From contig DASTPE010000086.1 of NCBI GenBank assembly GCA_035762345.1, positions 1-14,006 on the forward strand: 14,006 nucleotides of DNA, read 5' to 3'. Below are positions 12,349 to 14,006 of the stretch, in pieces; the stretch's first letter is position 1, and each line of letters starts with the position of its first letter. A program made the position numbers and the translations under genes. The stretch comes from SCGC-AG-212-J23 sp035762345. Lineage in GTDB: Bacteria; Pseudomonadota; Gammaproteobacteria; Burkholderiales; SG8-39. Under the pieces are notes generated by a model, which was not told where the DNA came from, ran no database searches, and worked only from the letters and a program-made list of their open reading frames with translations.

Positions 12349-12354
12349 TAGAAT
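12349..12354 (+). promoter_or_regulatory. Possible -10 element (TAGAAT) of the coiled-coil gene
   Basis: TAGAAT lies 22 bases before the ATG at 12376. It would start a transcript with a leader of about 15 bases that just includes the ribosome site GGGAGGGAG (12364-12372). No good -35 box is visible. It sits in the 32-base gap between divergent genes. Confidence 0.35.
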
Positions 12355-12375
12355 GCCACAGCAGGGAGGGAGACC

Positions 12376-12666
12376 ATGACCAGAGACGAATACGTCGCGA
12401 AGCTCAAGTCGCAGATCGACAACTGGAACGCCGAGGCCGCCAAGTGGGAAGCGAAGGCGAAACATACGCAAGCCGGCATGCAGGCCGAGTACGAGCGTCA
12501 GCTTACCCAGTTCCGCGCCCGGCGCGATGCGGCGATGAACGAGATGCGGCGGCTGCAAAATGCCTCCGCCGATGCCTGGAAGGACATGATGCAGGGCGCC
12601 GACGCGGCGTTTAGGAGCATGCAGGCGGCGTTCGAGAAGGCGAGGAGCCAATTTCAGAAGAAATAA
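12376..12666 (+). CDS. Small coiled-coil protein
   Basis: The 96-residue protein is almost wholly helical, with no signal peptide, no membrane segment and no cysteine. It starts MTRDEYVAKLKSQIDNWNAE and continues with an alternating charged and alanine-rich heptad-like pattern (KWEAKAKHTQ, QLTQFRARRDAAMNEMRRL, AAFRSMQAAFEKARSQFQKK). The pattern resembles short coiled-coil proteins annotated as sll1863-family stress response; that match is from memory and the function is unknown. The start is well supported by GGGAGGGAG four bases upstream. It is the first gene of the plus-strand unit that continues into the MaoC-like and CoA-transferase genes, and its stop TAA overlaps the presumed ATA start of the next gene. 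Confidence 0.85.
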   Translation: MTRDEYVAKLKSQIDNWNAEAAKWEAKAKHTQAGMQAEYERQLTQFRARRDAAMNEMRRLQNASADAWKDMMQGADAAFRSMQAAFEKARSQFQKK

Positions 12667-13088
12667 GGGCCGTCGGACGCGGCTTTGCGTTCGAAGACCT
12701 GAAGGTCGGCGCGCGTTTTCGCACGCACCGCCGCACCATCCGCGAAGCGGACCTGGTGGCGTTCATGACGCTCACGGGGCTCACCGAGGAACTTTTCGCC
12801 GTCAAGGAAGAGAAGCAACTTGTTCCCGGCGCGCTCGTCTATTCGTTTGCCGAAGGGCTGCTCCTGCCTACGATGCAGGACACCGGTGTCGCTTTCCTCA
12901 ACGCCACGCTCGACATCAAGGGGCCGGCCTACGTCGGCGACACGGTGCACGTCGAATGCGAGGTGACCGAGCGCCGCCCTGCGTCGAAAGGCGAGCGCGG
13001 CCTTGTGCGGTTCCTCAACAAGGTCGTTACACAGGATAAGAAGGTCGTGCTCGAATACACCCCGCTGCGGCTGCTGAAAAGGAGATGA
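12663..13088 (+). CDS. MaoC-fold (hotdog) acyl-CoA protein without a standard start codon
   Basis: The frame reads GFAFEDLKVGARFRTHRRTI, a typical MaoC-like N-terminus, then ADLVAFMTLTG, LVPGALVYSFAEGLLLPTMQ, FLNATLDIKGPAYVGDTVHV and VTERRPASKGERGLVRFLNK. MaoC hydratases use Asp and His in a DxNPxHxD-like motif; here the loop reads TGLTEELFAVKEEKQLVPG with neither residue, so it may be a non-hydratase binding protein or thioesterase-like. No ATG, GTG or TTG lies in frame between the stop at 12612-12614 and the GTG at 12756, which is well inside the domain. I place the start at ATA 12663, within an ATAA overlap with the preceding stop; ATT at 12651 is the alternative. The end overlaps the CoA-transferase start (ATGA). 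About 141 residues. Confidence 0.75.
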   Translation: MRAVGRGFAFEDLKVGARFRTHRRTIREADLVAFMTLTGLTEELFAVKEEKQLVPGALVYSFAEGLLLPTMQDTGVAFLNATLDIKGPAYVGDTVHVECEVTERRPASKGERGLVRFLNKVVTQDKKVVLEYTPLRLLKRR

Positions 13089-14006
13089 GCGGGCCGCTGG
13101 CGGGCTTGCGGGTGCTCGAGCTCGGCAGTCTCGTCGCGGGGCCGTTCTGCGGCAAGACCTTCGCGGACTTCGGCGCCGAGGTCGTCAAGATCGAGCCGCC
13201 GGGCGAGGGCGATCCGCTTCGCAAGTGGCGCCGCATGCGCAACGGCACCTCGCTCTGGTGGCAGGTCCAGTCGCGCAACAAGAAGTCGGTGACCTGCGAC
13301 CTGCGCCGGCCCGAAGGCCAGGAGATCGTGCGCCGGCTTGCGCGTCGCGCGCACATCGTGGTCGAGAACTTTCGCGCTGGCGCGCTCGAGAAGTGGAACC
13401 TCGGCTGGGAGGAGTTTTCGCGCGAGAACCCGAGGCTGGTCCTGGTGCGAATCTCCGGCTATGGGCAGACGGGGCCGTACCGCGAGCGCCCCGGCTTCGC
13501 CGCGATCGCCGAGGGCATGGCGGGTTTTCGCTACGTCACCGGCTTTCCCGACCGGCCGCCCGTGCGGCCGAACCTGTCGATCGGCGACACCATCGCCGCG
13601 CTGCACGGCGTGATCGGCACCCTGATCGCGCTGCATTCGGGGAAAGGGCAGGTGGTCGACGTCGCACTGTACGAGGCGATGTTCAACTGCATGGAGAGCC
13701 TGATCGCCGACTATGACGGCGACGGCTACGTGCGCGAGCGCACCGGTAGCACGCTGCCGGGAATTGCGCCTTCCAACCTCTATCCCTGCAGGGAAGGTTA
13801 TGTCTTGATCGCAGGCAACGCCGACAGCCTGTACCAACGGCTCATGACGGCGATCGGCCGCGCGGACCTGCGCGACGACCCCGCGCTTGCGCGCAACGAC
13901 GGACGCGCTGCGCAGATGGAACGCATTGACGACGCGATCTCAGCATGGACGGGTATCCGCACCCTCGATGAGGTGTTGAACATCATGGAAAAGGCGGAGG
14001 TCCCGG
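13085..14006 (+). CDS. Class III (CaiB/BaiF-type) CoA-transferase, C-terminus beyond window
   Basis: Family III CoA-transferases move CoA between acyl donors and acceptors, through a mixed anhydride on an aspartate. About 307 residues are visible, roughly three quarters of the usual 390-410. Motifs are PLAGLRVLELGSLVAGPFCG (4-23), FGAEVVKIEPPGEGDPLR (29-46), SRNKKSVTCDL (63-73), VVENFRAGALEKWNLGWEEF (92-111), RISGYGQTGPYRERPGFAAI (122-141), and the catalytic aspartate, most likely Asp168, in NLSIGDTIAALHG. The frame is open to the window edge. Its ATG overlaps the MaoC-like stop. GGAG abuts the ATG without the usual gap, so coupling from the upstream gene probably drives translation. The acyl substrate cannot be assigned. 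Confidence 0.93.
   Translation, partial: MSGPLAGLRVLELGSLVAGPFCGKTFADFGAEVVKIEPPGEGDPLRKWRRMRNGTSLWWQVQSRNKKSVTCDLRRPEGQEIVRRLARRAHIVVENFRAGALEKWNLGWEEFSRENPRLVLVRISGYGQTGPYRERPGFAAIAEGMAGFRYVTGFPDRPPVRPNLSIGDTIAALHGVIGTLIALHSGKGQVVDVALYEAMFNCMESLIADYDGDGYVRERTGSTLPGIAPSNLYPCREGYVLIAGNADSLYQRLMTAIGRADLRDDPALARNDGRAAQMERIDDAISAWTGIRTLDEVLNIMEKAEVP

Noticed and set aside
12929..13837. A 302-codon minus-strand open frame opposite the CoA-transferase
   Set aside because: Antisense to a class III CoA-transferase with catalytic Asp168 and conserved motifs.

Overview
The window is GC-rich, gene-dense DNA with short intergenic gaps, GTG starts and ATGA stop/start overlaps. The gene set (Sox thiosulfate oxidation, an HAE1-type RND pump, acyl-CoA enzymes) fits a proteobacterium, most likely a betaproteobacterium of the Burkholderiales type. 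That placement is an inference from gene content and style; no rRNA or other marker is present. I see no tRNA, rRNA, CRISPR array, insertion sequence or prophage.

Region 1 (1-3406) is a sulfur-oxidation locus. On the minus strand, in transcription order, lie a dienelactone-hydrolase-like protein, a DsrE-family lipoprotein, soxY, soxZ and the 5' part of soxA, which runs off the left edge. A periplasmic thioredoxin (CPYC, SoxW-like) is divergent from the hydrolase, and their start codons overlap. A single-domain rhodanese converges on the thioredoxin and overlaps it at the 3' end. Together they look like a thiosulfate-oxidation set with its sulfur-carrier and thiol-redox helpers.

Region 2 (3433-8882, plus strand) holds a small heavy-metal-binding HMA protein overlapping a fluoroacetyl-CoA-thioesterase-like hotdog protein, then an RND membrane-fusion protein, an RND inner-membrane pump and an SDR oxidoreductase whose start lies inside the pump gene. 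No outer-membrane factor is present.

Region 3 (8895-10387, plus strand) holds a 59-residue two-helix membrane protein, an acyl-CoA dehydrogenase, and a 53-residue membrane ORF that looks like a DUF2214 protein with its middle deleted.

Region 4 (10384-12343) holds a minus-strand SRPBCC protein with an Arg/Gly tail, a plus-strand secreted Ser/Gly-rich protein, a 211-base gap with weak hairpins, and a minus-strand maleate-isomerase/Asp-Glu-racemase family protein lacking both family cysteines.

Region 5 (12376-14006, plus strand) holds a small coiled-coil protein, a MaoC-fold protein with no ordinary start codon, and a class III CoA-transferase cut by the right edge. The last two overlap by ATGA and probably act on the same CoA ester.

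No large undescribed system is obvious. The most unusual items are enzyme-family members with degenerate active sites (hydrolase, racemase-like protein, MaoC), the internally deleted DUF2214 ORF, the probable ATA start, and the lipoprotein DsrE next to SoxYZ.
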